Shown here: positions 52,477 through 61,210 of the stretch, piece by piece
Position numbering within the stretch: the stretch's first letter is position 1
Layout of the letters: the number at the start of each line of letters is the position of its first letter
Assembly (NCBI GenBank): GCA_964404985.1
Contig: CAYOMD010000009.1
Coordinates: 1-64,000 of the forward strand
From: Hankyongella sp964404985
GTDB taxonomy: Bacteria > Pseudomonadota > Alphaproteobacteria > Sphingomonadales > Sphingomonadaceae
Reading direction: 5' to 3'
Length of the DNA stretch: 64,000 nucleotides
Program-made: the position numbers and the translations under genes
The notes under the pieces: generated by a model
What the model was told of the DNA's origin: nothing
The model's input: only the letters and a program-made list of their open reading frames with translations
The model's database searches: none

Positions 52477-53442
52477 ATGATTACGTATTTGCTGGCCCTT
52501 GTTGCCTGTGTACCTGCGTTTGTGGTCGGCATGGCGACCCAGCGCACCAATCTGTGCGTCGTGCTCGCCGGTCATGATCTGGTGGAGCGCGGGGATGCCC
52601 GCCGGTTCGCCGGTTTCTTCCTGTGCGGGCTGGCCGCCCTTGCCCTGCTCGCTGCTGCGCATCTTGCCGGGTTATACGATATCAACCGTCTGACCGCCTA
52701 TCGGGTAACAGAGTCCGCCCTGATCGGCGGGGCCGTGTTCGGTCTGGGCGCTGTCATCAACGGGGGCTGCTCCTTTGGGGCCATGGCGGCCCTTGCGCGG
52801 GGCAGCCTGCGCATGGTCCTGGTCTTGCCGGCCATGGTTGCCGGAGCCATGGTGGTGATCAGCCTTAGTCCAGGGGCCATGCCGGTGGCAGCTGGCAGCA
52901 GCCTGATGGCACGTACCGGGGCTCCGCTTTCCCTGATCCTCGGGGTCTCGATCCTGCTGCTGCTGTTGCTCGTGGTGGTACTGAAGGCGCAGCTCATCCC
53001 ACCGCGACCCGGCATATGGCCACCTGCCGTGGCCTTGCTGCTGATCGGTATCATGAACGCCTTGATGCTGCCCCTCGTGCCCGATTGGTCATTTTCGCCC
53101 ATGCTCGTCGATGCCGCTCATGGCGACTTCGCGCGTGGGCCGTTGAGGCTGGTTCTGTTCGCCGCATTTCTGGGGGGTGCCCTGTTTGCCGCCTGGCGGG
53201 ACAAGCGGTTGCGGTGGCGGCGACCCCGGTTGCTCGGGCTGGTGCGATCCGGCTTCGGCGGCCTGGCGATGGGGGCCGGGGCGGTGATGGTGCCGGGCGG
53301 GAACGATGCCCTGCTGCTTCAGGGCATACCTGCGCTCAGCCCGCATGCCCTCCCGGCCTATCTCGCGATGCTGGGCACTGTGGTTATTCTGGTCCTGCTG
53401 CTGAACCGGCTCAACCAGCATCTGCAGCCTACTTCAGCTTAA
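52477..53442 (+). CDS. YeeE/YedE-family transporter
   Basis: Polytopic membrane protein of 321 residues with about nine helices. Two sulfur-transport signatures are visible: TQRTNLCVVLAGHDL near the N-terminus and NGGCSFGAM near residue 95, each with the conserved cysteine used by TsuA-type thiosulfate transporters. A late VPGGNDALLLQGIPALS fits the family. Substrate could be thiosulfate or another sulfur or selenium species. No tusA-like gene is adjacent. The stop overlaps that of rnhA by four bases. Confidence 0.83.
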   Translation: MITYLLALVACVPAFVVGMATQRTNLCVVLAGHDLVERGDARRFAGFFLCGLAALALLAAAHLAGLYDINRLTAYRVTESALIGGAVFGLGAVINGGCSFGAMAALARGSLRMVLVLPAMVAGAMVVISLSPGAMPVAAGSSLMARTGAPLSLILGVSILLLLLLVVVLKAQLIPPRPGIWPPAVALLLIGIMNALMLPLVPDWSFSPMLVDAAHGDFARGPLRLVLFAAFLGGALFAAWRDKRLRWRRPRLLGLVRSGFGGLAMGAGAVMVPGGNDALLLQGIPALSPHALPAYLAMLGTVVILVLLLNRLNQHLQPTSA

Positions 53443-53900
53443 TCGAATTGGTTCGCAGCTGTGGTCTGGGACTTGGCGGCAGTGCGGGCGAGCTGATCGA
53501 CCCGTTCGTTATCCGGGTCGCCATCATGGCCGCGCACCCAGCGCCAGGAAATGTCGTGCGGTTTGCTGGCAATCAGCAGCGCTTCCCATAGGTCACGATT
53601 CTTGACCGGTTTCTTATCTGCGGTACGCCAGTCGTTGCGCATCCAGCCATGGACCCACTTGGTGATCCCGTCGCGCACATAGGTGCTGTCGGTCGAGAGC
53701 GTTACGCGGCAGGGCTTAGTCAGCGCCCGCAGGCCTTCGATCGCAGCCTGCAGTTCCATGCGGTTGTTGGTGGTATCCGGTGCGTTGCCGGAGAGGGTTT
53801 TCTCCTGCGAGCCAAAGCGCAGCAAGACGCCCCAGCCACCCGGGCCGGGGTTGCCCAGACACGCGCCGTCCGTCGCGATCTCGACCTGCGGCAGGCTCAC
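53439..53900 (-). CDS. rnhA: Ribonuclease HI
   Basis: Degrades the RNA of RNA-DNA hybrids. The 153-residue protein has the four acidic residues in IATDGACLGNPGPGGWG, NNRMELQAAIEGL, STDSTYVRDGI and HDGDPDNERVDQLA, all in place. Its start overlaps thrB by four bases. ispH-thrB-rnhA is a conserved alphaproteobacterial operon. Confidence 0.97.
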   Translation of the reverse strand: MSLPQVEIATDGACLGNPGPGGWGVLLRFGSQEKTLSGNAPDTTNNRMELQAAIEGLRALTKPCRVTLSTDSTYVRDGITKWVHGWMRNDWRTADKKPVKNRDLWEALLIASKPHDISWRWVRGHDGDPDNERVDQLARTAAKSQTTAANQFD

Positions 53901-54847
53901 AGCAGCACCTCCCCGCTCGCAAAGGCGTGCAGACGGTTCAGATAATCGCGCGGGTCCTTGCGGGTGACCAGGGCTGTCGGCGGTGTGTTCAGCCAGTCAT
54001 AGGCGCGGGTGAGCAGAAACCGCAGGGCCGCCCCGCGACACAGCACGGGGAGCGCAATCGTCTCAGCCGCGCTGAGTGGCCGGCGTTTGCCATAGGCCCT
54101 CATAAGTGCAGCAGCGCGCTCGGCATGATAACGGGTGCCATGCGGATCGAAGCTCCAGGCGTTGAGGCACACTGCGAGATCGTAGGCATAGGCGTCGGTC
54201 GCGGCAAAATAGAAGTCGATGACCCCGCTGATCGCGGTCCCGGAGAACAGCACATTGTCGGGGAACAGATCCGCGTGAACCGGGCCACTCGGCAATTCCG
54301 CCGGCCAGTGCGTCTCCAGCCAATGCAGTTCACGGGTCACGACATCGGCCAGCCCGGGGATGATGACATCAAGCCGCCCGTCACAGGAGTCCGCCAGCGG
54401 CCGCCAGGCAGCAAGTGACAAGGAGTTGGCGCGCGTCAGGCTGAAGCTATCCCCGGCGATATGCATATTCGCCAGGCAGGTCCCAAGTGCCGCACAGTGT
54501 ACCGGGGTCGGGTCCGTGACCGAAACGCCGGTCAGGAATTCGATCAGGCAGGACGTCCGGCCGCACAAGGGCAGGGCATAATCGCCGGAGCGGCTGGCAA
54601 CAGGGCGGGGAGCCGGTACGCCGTGCTCAGCCAGATGCGCCATCAGCGTGAAGAAGAACGGCAGGTCATGAGGGTTTACCCGCCGCTCATAGAGGGTGAG
54701 GATGAAGCGGCCACCCGTGGTCTCGACGAGATAGTTGCTGTTCTCGACCCCTTCCGCGATGCCCTTGGCACTCAGCAGCGTGCCGATCTCATAGTGCTGT
54801 AGGTGCTTGTCCAGTTGCTCAGCGGAGACCTGCGTATAGACAGCCAT
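53897..54847 (-). CDS. thrB: Homoserine kinase (APH-fold, type II)
   Basis: Phosphorylates homoserine in threonine synthesis. The 316-residue protein belongs to the aminoglycoside-phosphotransferase fold rather than the GHMP type of E. coli, as usual in alphaproteobacteria. GIAEGVENSNYLVET, the HADLFPDNVLF catalytic loop and GVIDFYFA with the metal-binding Asp are intact. It lies five bases after ispH and overlaps rnhA by four bases. Confidence 0.95.
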   Translation of the reverse strand: MAVYTQVSAEQLDKHLQHYEIGTLLSAKGIAEGVENSNYLVETTGGRFILTLYERRVNPHDLPFFFTLMAHLAEHGVPAPRPVASRSGDYALPLCGRTSCLIEFLTGVSVTDPTPVHCAALGTCLANMHIAGDSFSLTRANSLSLAAWRPLADSCDGRLDVIIPGLADVVTRELHWLETHWPAELPSGPVHADLFPDNVLFSGTAISGVIDFYFAATDAYAYDLAVCLNAWSFDPHGTRYHAERAAALMRAYGKRRPLSAAETIALPVLCRGAALRFLLTRAYDWLNTPPTALVTRKDPRDYLNRLHAFASGEVLL

Positions 54848-54852
54848 GGAAC

Positions 54853-55791
54853 TCAGGCGCTGAGTGCGCGCGGCAGCTTGAAGGTCACGTCCTCGATGCG
54901 GGTCTGCACCGTCTCTATCGTCAGCTCGAAATGCTCTCGCAGTACGGTCAGCACATCCTCAACCAGGACTTCGGGGGCGGAGGCGCCTGCGGTCATGCCG
55001 ACAGTCTCGATGCCCTCGAACCAGGCCATGTTCAGGTCTGCAGCCGATTGTACCAGATGGCTGGGCGCGCCGGCGCGTTCAGCAACCTCTACCAGGCGCA
55101 CCGAGTTCGAGGAGTTGGGCGCCCCGATCACCAGCAGAAGATCGCAGCGCGGGGCTATGGCTTTCACCGCTTCCTGCCGGTTGGTCGTGGCATAACAGAT
55201 GTCGTCCGCCCGTGGTGCGGCTATATCCGGGAAACGCGCTGCCAATGCTGCCACGATATCGGCAGTATCATCGACCGACAATGTTGTCTGGGTGATGTAG
55301 GCCAGTTCGGCACCATCCGGCGGCGTAATCTTGGCCACATCCTCCACGGTCTCGACGAGACTGATGGCGCCTGGTTCCAGCTGGCCGAGCGTGCCGATCA
55401 CCTCAGGATGCCCCGCGTGGCCGATCAGGAACAGATGTTTGCCGGAGCTCGATTGCCGTTCCGCCTCCCGATGCACCTTGGAGACAAGCGGGCAGGTAGC
55501 ATCGACATAAATCATCTGCCGACGCTCAGCCTCTGCCGGGATATCCTTGGGAACCCCGTGTGCCGAGAAGATCACCGGGCGGTCAGACGGGACTTCATCC
55601 AGTTCATCGACGAAGATCGCCCCCTTGGCCTCCAGCGATCGCACGACATAACGATTGTGGACGATTTCATGCCGCACATAGACGGGAGCGCCGAAGCGCT
55701 CCAGCGAGAGCTCGACGATCCGTATCGCACGGTCAACGCCAGCGCAGAATCCGCGCGGGTTAGCAAGAATCACGGAAAGTGGGCGTTTCAT
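54853..55791 (-). CDS. ispH: 4-Hydroxy-3-methylbut-2-enyl diphosphate reductase
   Basis: Iron-sulfur enzyme of the last step of the MEP isoprenoid pathway. About 312 residues, with the three cluster cysteines in ANPRGFCAGVDRA, VDATCPLVSKVHREA and the later DDICYATTNRQ. An ATG 15 codons earlier is in frame, but the start at 55791 (MKRPLSVILANPRG) matches the normal family N-terminus. It heads the ispH-thrB-rnhA operon. Confidence 0.96.
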   Translation of the reverse strand: MKRPLSVILANPRGFCAGVDRAIRIVELSLERFGAPVYVRHEIVHNRYVVRSLEAKGAIFVDELDEVPSDRPVIFSAHGVPKDIPAEAERRQMIYVDATCPLVSKVHREAERQSSSGKHLFLIGHAGHPEVIGTLGQLEPGAISLVETVEDVAKITPPDGAELAYITQTTLSVDDTADIVAALAARFPDIAAPRADDICYATTNRQEAVKAIAPRCDLLLVIGAPNSSNSVRLVEVAERAGAPSHLVQSAADLNMAWFEGIETVGMTAGASAPEVLVEDVLTVLREHFELTIETVQTRIEDVTFKLPRALSA

Positions 55792-55975
55792 GATCGATGT
55801 CGATGTAGTGAGTGGGCACGGATTGGCAAGCGCCATATCCGCGCAGGATGGTACGAATGAAAAAATTTGCAGGACTGTTAACCACGGGCCTTCACCAGGC
55901 GTCTACGACTGAAAGGTATACTGAGCAGATACGGCACGTGAGCGTGCATGAGTTTATGAATCGAAGAGGCCTGAA

Positions 55976-56332
55976 ATGCTCACCATACTCCGCAGCAGAA
56001 AGCCCATAGCCGGAGCAGTTTTGACCGCCATGTTACTGTTTGGCGTATCGCCTGCGCTTGCAAACGACTGGAGCAAATCGGTTGTCACGCTGATTAGCAA
56101 GAATCAATCCTATCCGCGATCCGCTGAGGTCCGTAAAGAAGAGGGCGTGGCCAAGATTTCCCTTACCATTGAGGCTGATGGTAAAATATCCAATATAGCA
56201 ATAACACAAAGCAGCGGCTCTGAAATCCTGGACCGAGAGTCGCAAAAAATCTTCGAAAAAATCGGACAGTTTGCGCCACCACCTACAGGTGCGACCAAAA
56301 TCGTGGTCCCGATTTCGTGGAAACTCGGATAG
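55976..56332 (+). CDS. Periplasmic TonB C-terminal-domain protein, copy 1
   Basis: Small exported protein of 118 residues with a signal peptide (VSPALA-ND) and one TonB C-terminal-type domain: YPRSAEVRKEEGVAKISLTI, then ADGKISNIAITQSSGS and ILDRESQKIFEKIG. It lacks the membrane anchor and proline-rich span of true TonB, so it is unlikely to transmit force alone. GAAGAGG seven bases ahead supports the ATG. It is a paralogue of the next gene, about 60% alike by eye in the mature part. Confidence 0.8.
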   Translation: MLTILRSRKPIAGAVLTAMLLFGVSPALANDWSKSVVTLISKNQSYPRSAEVRKEEGVAKISLTIEADGKISNIAITQSSGSEILDRESQKIFEKIGQFAPPPTGATKIVVPISWKLG

Positions 56333-56447
56333 ATTAAAGTAAAGTACAATTTACTATTGCGATTTACGCTTTGAATACCCGTTTGGAACTACTCTTTGTT
56401 CGCTAGTGCAAGATAGCACCAACCAAGAAGAACTTTTGGAGACAGAT

Positions 56448-56792
56448 ATGCGTAAAACAATTTTGAAATCACTGATGATCGCCGCTTTGCTGGGCGCACC
56501 GCTTGCCGCACCGGCCTTTGCCGCAGACTGGGGCAAGGAAGTGATGACGGTGATCGCCAAGAATCAAAATTATCCACGCTCAGCCCAGGTTCGCAACGAG
56601 CAGGGCACCACGAAGATTCGCGTGCTGTTTGACGGCAGCGGCAAAGTGACCGGTACCGAGATCGTCGAGGGCAGTGGCTCAGACATTCTGGACCGCGAGT
56701 CCCAGAAGATCTTCGAAAAAATCGGCACATTACCGGCACCGCCGTCCGGCACCACCAAACTGGTGGTCCCGATCGTCTGGCGCCTCAGCTAA
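56448..56792 (+). CDS. Periplasmic TonB C-terminal-domain protein, copy 2
   Basis: Protein of 114 residues with a signal peptide (APAFA-AD) and the same single TonB C-terminal-type domain as its upstream neighbour; ILDRESQKIFEKIG and KNQxYPRSAxVR are shared. GGAG eight bases ahead supports the ATG at 56448. The two probably arose by tandem duplication. A strong terminator follows. Function unknown; a receptor plug or signalling partner is conceivable but unproven. Confidence 0.8.
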   Translation: MRKTILKSLMIAALLGAPLAAPAFAADWGKEVMTVIAKNQNYPRSAQVRNEQGTTKIRVLFDGSGKVTGTEIVEGSGSDILDRESQKIFEKIGTLPAPPSGTTKLVVPIVWRLS

Positions 56793-56813
56793 CAAAACAC
56801 AAACACGAACATA

Positions 56814-56846
56814 CCGCCGGTTGGGGCTACCTGACCGGCGGGTTTT
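56814..56846 (+). terminator. Rho-independent terminator after the TonB-domain pair
   Basis: CCGCCGGT (56814-56821) pairs with ACCGGCGG (56834-56841) around a twelve-base loop, followed by GTTTT. Confidence 0.8.
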
Positions 56847-56990
56847 CATTGCGTCAGCATGGCTTTCACGCCATGGAGTCCTCTTGGCTTGAATGCCGGG
56901 TCTGAAGTTTGCTGGAAACGCTTGGTCTGTGCGGAAGCAAACGTCAGACCTCGGAATTGCAAGCGCTTCAATACTGATGAGGATGATCAC

Positions 56991-57578
56991 GTGACCATCA
57001 TGAGCCGGTTTGGCGCTGTATTCCTGGGGTTGACGGCACTGGCCGCATGCCAGTCGAATCCGCTGCAGATTACCCGGAGCTTTTGCCCTGCCGTATCCGT
57101 CCTCCGCTACGCCGAGACCGTGACGCTGCTGACGCCGGGCACTGCCACCACCGATGCACTGGACGTGACAGCCCAGTTTTCGCAAGCAAGCGGCGCGTGC
57201 GAACCCAGGAAGGGCAAGCTGATTGTGCCCACCAGCGTGCGTGTGACCGCTCTGCGTCGCGACTCAGCAGCGGAGCGCACAGTCGAGTTGCCGCTGTTTG
57301 TGGCTGTGACCCGCAACAACGAAGCCGTGTTGGCGAAGCAGATAATACCGGTCCAGTTGCGATTTGCGGCCGGGTCTAGCCGTGCGGAGGCAACCGCCAG
57401 CTACACGGCCGAAGTCGACGAGGAGTCCGCCCGCAAGGCGGCTGCGCCGTTGCAGGCAACAGCACGCGACAACGATGGCCGCCGTATCGTCGAGGCCCGG
57501 GTGACTGCAGCCCCCTATGAAGTGGTTTGGGGCTTCCAGCTCAGCAACAGCGATGTCGCCTACAACCTGGTCAATTAG
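56991..57578 (+). CDS. Lipoprotein of unknown function
   Basis: Not recognised beyond being a lipoprotein. The signal MSRFGAVFLGLTALAAC ends in a lipobox; the mature part of about 175 residues is rich in beta strands, with paired LPLFVAVTRNN and IIPVQLRFAAG segments and two cysteines that could pair. GTG at 56991 has GAGG eight bases ahead; ATG at 57000 (MSRF) is the alternative. The frame is open further upstream but without a signal sequence. It stands between a terminator and a REP-like element. Confidence 0.7.
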   Translation: MTIMSRFGAVFLGLTALAACQSNPLQITRSFCPAVSVLRYAETVTLLTPGTATTDALDVTAQFSQASGACEPRKGKLIVPTSVRVTALRRDSAAERTVELPLFVAVTRNNEAVLAKQIIPVQLRFAAGSSRAEATASYTAEVDEESARKAAAPLQATARDNDGRRIVEARVTAAPYEVVWGFQLSNSDVAYNLVN

Positions 57579-57600
57579 CGACAGACGACCCTAAATTGAA

Positions 57601-57676
57601 CCGTTCGCCCCGAGCCCGGTCGATGGGCAATTCCAGAAATTTCTGGATGTGTCTCAACAAGGCTCGACACGAACGG
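57601..57676. repeat. Composite REP-like palindrome, copy 2
   Basis: Begins CCGTTCG and ends CGAACGG, with inward halves fitting CCGTTCG-N4-GAGCC-N2-GTYGA and a central GAAATTTC palindrome. It matches the element at 48468-48540 in inverted orientation. It lies between the convergent lipoprotein and liuA genes. Confidence 0.75.
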
Positions 57677-57718
57677 CAAAAAGTCCTGACTCAGCGAAAA
57701 ACCATCGTGCTCAAGCGA

Positions 57719-58882
57719 TTACGCCGTCTCGTCGAAGAGTTCGCGGCCGATGAGGTAACGGCGGATTTCGCTGGTACCGGCACCGATCTCGTATAGCTTG
57801 GCATCGCGCAGCAGGCGTCCGGTCGGGTATTCATTGATATAGCCGTTGCCGCCCAATGCCTGGATCGCCTCCAGCGCCATCCAGGTGGCCTTCTCCGCCG
57901 CATAGAGAATGCAGCCCGCCGCATCCTTGCGCGTGGTCTCGCCGCGGTCGCAGGCTTGTGCGACGGCATACACATAGGCGCGGCAGGCCGAGAAGGTCGT
58001 GTACATGTCCGCGAGCTTGCCCTGCATCAGCTGGAAGGTGCCGATCGGCTGGCCGAACTGCTGGCGCTCATGGACATAGGGCACAACCGTGTCGAGGCAG
58101 GCGGCCATGATGCCGAGCGGCCCCGCTGCCAGCACCACACGCTCGTAATCGAGGCCGGACATCAGGACATTCACGCCGCGGCCTTCCTCGCCGAGCACAT
58201 TCTCGAACGGCACTTCGCAGTTCTCGAACACGAGTTCGCAGGTGTCGGACCCGCGCATGCCGAGCTTGTCCAGCTTCTGCGCGGTCGAGAATCCGGCCAT
58301 GTCCTGCTCGATCAGGAAAGCGGTAATCCCGCGCGGTCCGGCGTCCGGATCGCTCTTGGCATAGACCACCAGGGTCTCTGCAGTCGGACCATTGGTGATC
58401 CACATCTTGTTGCCGTTGAGCACATAGCGGTCGTTGTGTTTGTCCGCACGCAGGCGCATCGATACCACGTCCGATCCGGAGCCGGGTTCCGACATGGCCA
58501 GTGCCCCCAAGTGCTCGCCGGAGATCAGTCCAGGCAGATACTTGGCTTTCTGGGCCGGCGTGCCCCAACGGGCGATCTGGTTGATGCACAGGTTGGTATG
58601 TGCACCATAGGAGAGGCCAACCGAGGCTGAGGCCCGGCTGATCTCTTCCAGAACGATGCAGTGGGCGAGGTAGCCGAGCCCGGCACCGCCGTCGGCCTCG
58701 GCAACCGTCACACCGTGGAGGCCAAGCGCGCCGAGCTTTGGCCAGAGATCGCGCGGAAATACATTATCGCGGTCAATCGCGGCGGCACGCGGCGCAATCT
58801 CGGCGGCGGCAAAGTCGGCAACCGTTTTGCGCAGCATGTCGAGGGTTTCCCCATGATTGAACTGCAGGGCGCTGAAGCTCAT
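57719..58882 (-). CDS. liuA: Isovaleryl-CoA dehydrogenase
   Basis: FAD enzyme oxidising isovaleryl-CoA to 3-methylcrotonyl-CoA in leucine breakdown. The 387-residue protein has MSEPGSGSDVVSM and MWITNGP (FAD and substrate contacts). The catalytic Glu247 in LDYERVVLAAGP is at the position typical of isovaleryl-CoA rather than short-chain dehydrogenases, where it lies near the C-terminus. AGGAG seven bases ahead supports the ATG at 58882. It is separated from liuD and liuC by a chemoreceptor gene on the other strand. Confidence 0.92.
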   Translation of the reverse strand: MSFSALQFNHGETLDMLRKTVADFAAAEIAPRAAAIDRDNVFPRDLWPKLGALGLHGVTVAEADGGAGLGYLAHCIVLEEISRASASVGLSYGAHTNLCINQIARWGTPAQKAKYLPGLISGEHLGALAMSEPGSGSDVVSMRLRADKHNDRYVLNGNKMWITNGPTAETLVVYAKSDPDAGPRGITAFLIEQDMAGFSTAQKLDKLGMRGSDTCELVFENCEVPFENVLGEEGRGVNVLMSGLDYERVVLAAGPLGIMAACLDTVVPYVHERQQFGQPIGTFQLMQGKLADMYTTFSACRAYVYAVAQACDRGETTRKDAAGCILYAAEKATWMALEAIQALGGNGYINEYPTGRLLRDAKLYEIGAGTSEIRRYLIGRELFDETA

Positions 58883-59096
58883 TCTATTCTCCTGTGTCCA
58901 GCCAATTTCCCAAGGCATGACTGAGGGTAGGCGAATGCCTGGCAACCGACAAGCCAACTCAGTACATCGCATTCTTGGTAGCCTTAATGCTTTTCTAACA
59001 GATCTGGGTGCACAGCATTCGGTGAGCACGAGGGGTGTTCTGTAATAATGTTGCGTTGCGTGAGCCGCTGCCTTGCAGCGGTTATGGGGGAATTCC

Positions 59097-61181
59097 ATGA
59101 TTAACCGGTTTTCGCTAGTCGCGAAATTCAGGATCGTCGTGCTTATGGGATTAGCGCCGGTCGCACTGCTGACACAGTTGTTTGTCAGTCAGAGTCTCAA
59201 GGATATCGATTTTGCTGCCAAGGAACGCTTGGGGGTGACGTATCTGGAGGCATTGTGGCCGGCGCACCGCCTCTCGACCATGGCTGCGCCGGAAGGTGGC
59301 GAGTCCGCGCCCGAGGCTGCCATCGGTTCTGTCACAGAATCGATCACCACAGTAGCGAACCAGCTGGATGGAGACCTCGCGGCGGGTACGCAATCGCGTG
59401 CCGCTCTTGATGCTCTGTCGGCCTGGCGCAACCGCCCTGCCGCGCGAGCGGCGGCGGCACAGAGTGTGGATGCGCTGATGGCGCGGGTGGGCGACAAGTC
59501 CAACCTGATCCTCGACCCTGATCTCGATAGTTTTTACGTGATGGATGTGGCGCTATTGAAGCTGCCGCAACTCATGCGCACCGCCTCCCGTGTCTATCGC
59601 GCGTCGAGCGTACTTGGGGCCGGGGCGACAGACGCACAGAATCTGGAATTTTACGCGGCAATCGGTGCTCTGGAGGCTGATTATTCGGCATTCCAGACAT
59701 CTGTTGCTTCTGCCGTGGACGGGAACCCGGACGGGAGCCTGCGGGACGGCCAATGGTCGAAGGATATCGCAGCCTTCGAAAATGAATTCAGCGCTTACCT
59801 GACTGCTGCCAAAAGTGCGCGTGCGGGGAACGCCAGTGCGACATTGCGCACCGCCCTCAAAGACTATGCGGGCGTTGCGGATCGCCTGTGGCACACCAGC
59901 GCAGACGAGCTTGACCGTTTGCTGGCAGCACGTATCGCGGGTTTCCAGTCCAAACTCTATACCAATCTCGCACTTGCCTTGGCCGGCGTATTGTTGGCGC
60001 TCTGGGTATCGTTCCGAATCGGCAATACCATCAACAGCACCTTGTGCGAGCTGGTGTCGAGGCTCAAACAGCTCTCGGACGGCGATCTGACCAGCGATGT
60101 CCCGCACATGGAAGACAAGCATGAGATCGGTGCAATCGCACGCGGCGTGCTGTTGTGCCGGGACAGCCTTGCCGCCCAGAATAGCCTAGAGGAAAAGGCA
60201 GAGGCGGAGCGCCTGACCGCGCAGGAACGCCTCGAGTCGACGATTGCCGATGTGCGGGCAGAGAATCAGCGTCTGCTCGACAGCGTCGCTGCCGAACAGG
60301 CGCTCGCACACGAAAGAGAACGGGATGCGATCCTGCGGCTGGTCAGCGAACTTGAAGAGTCGGTCGGCGCGACCGCCTCGTCACTCAGCGCCTCGGCCAT
60401 GCAACTGAATTCGGCTGCCGATGCGATGTCGCTGACATCCGCCTACACCCGATCAGAAGCCGGCGAGGCGACCAACGCCGCCATGGGGGCAGAGGAAGGC
60501 GTCTCCTGCATCGCCCCGACCGTCAACGAGCTCATGGGCGCGACCCGGGAAATCGCCCAGCAAGTGGCGGTTGCGGCCCAGGTCGCCGGCGATGCGGTGG
60601 ACCGCGCTGCCATTGCTGATAAATGTGTCGACGGGCTGGTCGTCTCGGCATCGAAAATCGGCGAGATCATCACGTTGATCGATGCGGTCGCCGGGCAGAC
60701 CAATCTGCTGGCGCTCAACGCTACCATCGAGGCCGCGCGCGCAGGAGAAGCAGGCAAGGGCTTTGCGGTTGTGGCATCCGAGGTCAAGGCACTCGCGGGG
60801 CAGACCGCGAATGCGACCAAGGATATCTCTACCCAGATCCAGGCGATCCGCGAGTCCACCAATCAGGCCGTCACCTCGATCCGAGATATCGTCCTGGCCG
60901 TCAACAAGGTGAGCGGTGCCTCGACCATGATCGCCGCAGCCATCGAAGAGCAGAGTGCGGCGATGAGCGAGATCAATCGGGCAGTGGGGCAAACAGCGGA
61001 TGGTGCCCGTGCAGCGCGTGCCCGGATCGCCACGGTCGATAGTGCGGCGCTCGATACGCAGGCTGCGGCAGAACAGGTGATGACCGCCAGTCAGGAAGTC
61101 GGCTCACAAGCCCAGGCGCTTCGGGTGCAACTGGATGCCTTTGTGTGCGGGCTGAAGCATGCGCACGCCCAGAATGCCTGA
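59097..61181 (+). CDS. Methyl-accepting chemotaxis protein
   Basis: Chemoreceptor of 694 residues. A membrane helix near the N-terminus and a second around 290-310 (LYTNLALALAGVLLALWVSF) enclose a helical periplasmic sensor of about 250 residues not assignable to a named class by eye. A HAMP region follows, then the signalling domain with the conserved hairpin tip QTNLLALNATIEAARAGEAG. No CheR-binding pentapeptide is visible at the end. GGGGG ahead supports the ATG at 59097; a CCGCTGC/GCAGCGG hairpin (59065-59081) lies upstream. It interrupts the liu cluster. Confidence 0.93.
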   Translation: MINRFSLVAKFRIVVLMGLAPVALLTQLFVSQSLKDIDFAAKERLGVTYLEALWPAHRLSTMAAPEGGESAPEAAIGSVTESITTVANQLDGDLAAGTQSRAALDALSAWRNRPAARAAAAQSVDALMARVGDKSNLILDPDLDSFYVMDVALLKLPQLMRTASRVYRASSVLGAGATDAQNLEFYAAIGALEADYSAFQTSVASAVDGNPDGSLRDGQWSKDIAAFENEFSAYLTAAKSARAGNASATLRTALKDYAGVADRLWHTSADELDRLLAARIAGFQSKLYTNLALALAGVLLALWVSFRIGNTINSTLCELVSRLKQLSDGDLTSDVPHMEDKHEIGAIARGVLLCRDSLAAQNSLEEKAEAERLTAQERLESTIADVRAENQRLLDSVAAEQALAHERERDAILRLVSELEESVGATASSLSASAMQLNSAADAMSLTSAYTRSEAGEATNAAMGAEEGVSCIAPTVNELMGATREIAQQVAVAAQVAGDAVDRAAIADKCVDGLVVSASKIGEIITLIDAVAGQTNLLALNATIEAARAGEAGKGFAVVASEVKALAGQTANATKDISTQIQAIRESTNQAVTSIRDIVLAVNKVSGASTMIAAAIEEQSAAMSEINRAVGQTADGARAARARIATVDSAALDTQAAAEQVMTASQEVGSQAQALRVQLDAFVCGLKHAHAQNA

Positions 61182-61210
61182 ATGAGCGGCAGCCGGTAAG
61201 TCTCGTACTA

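Noticed and set aside
59065..59081. CCGCTGC/GCAGCGG hairpin before the chemoreceptor gene
   Set aside because: Seven base pairs in a GC-rich region and outside the ribosome binding site; not strong enough to list as a regulatory element.
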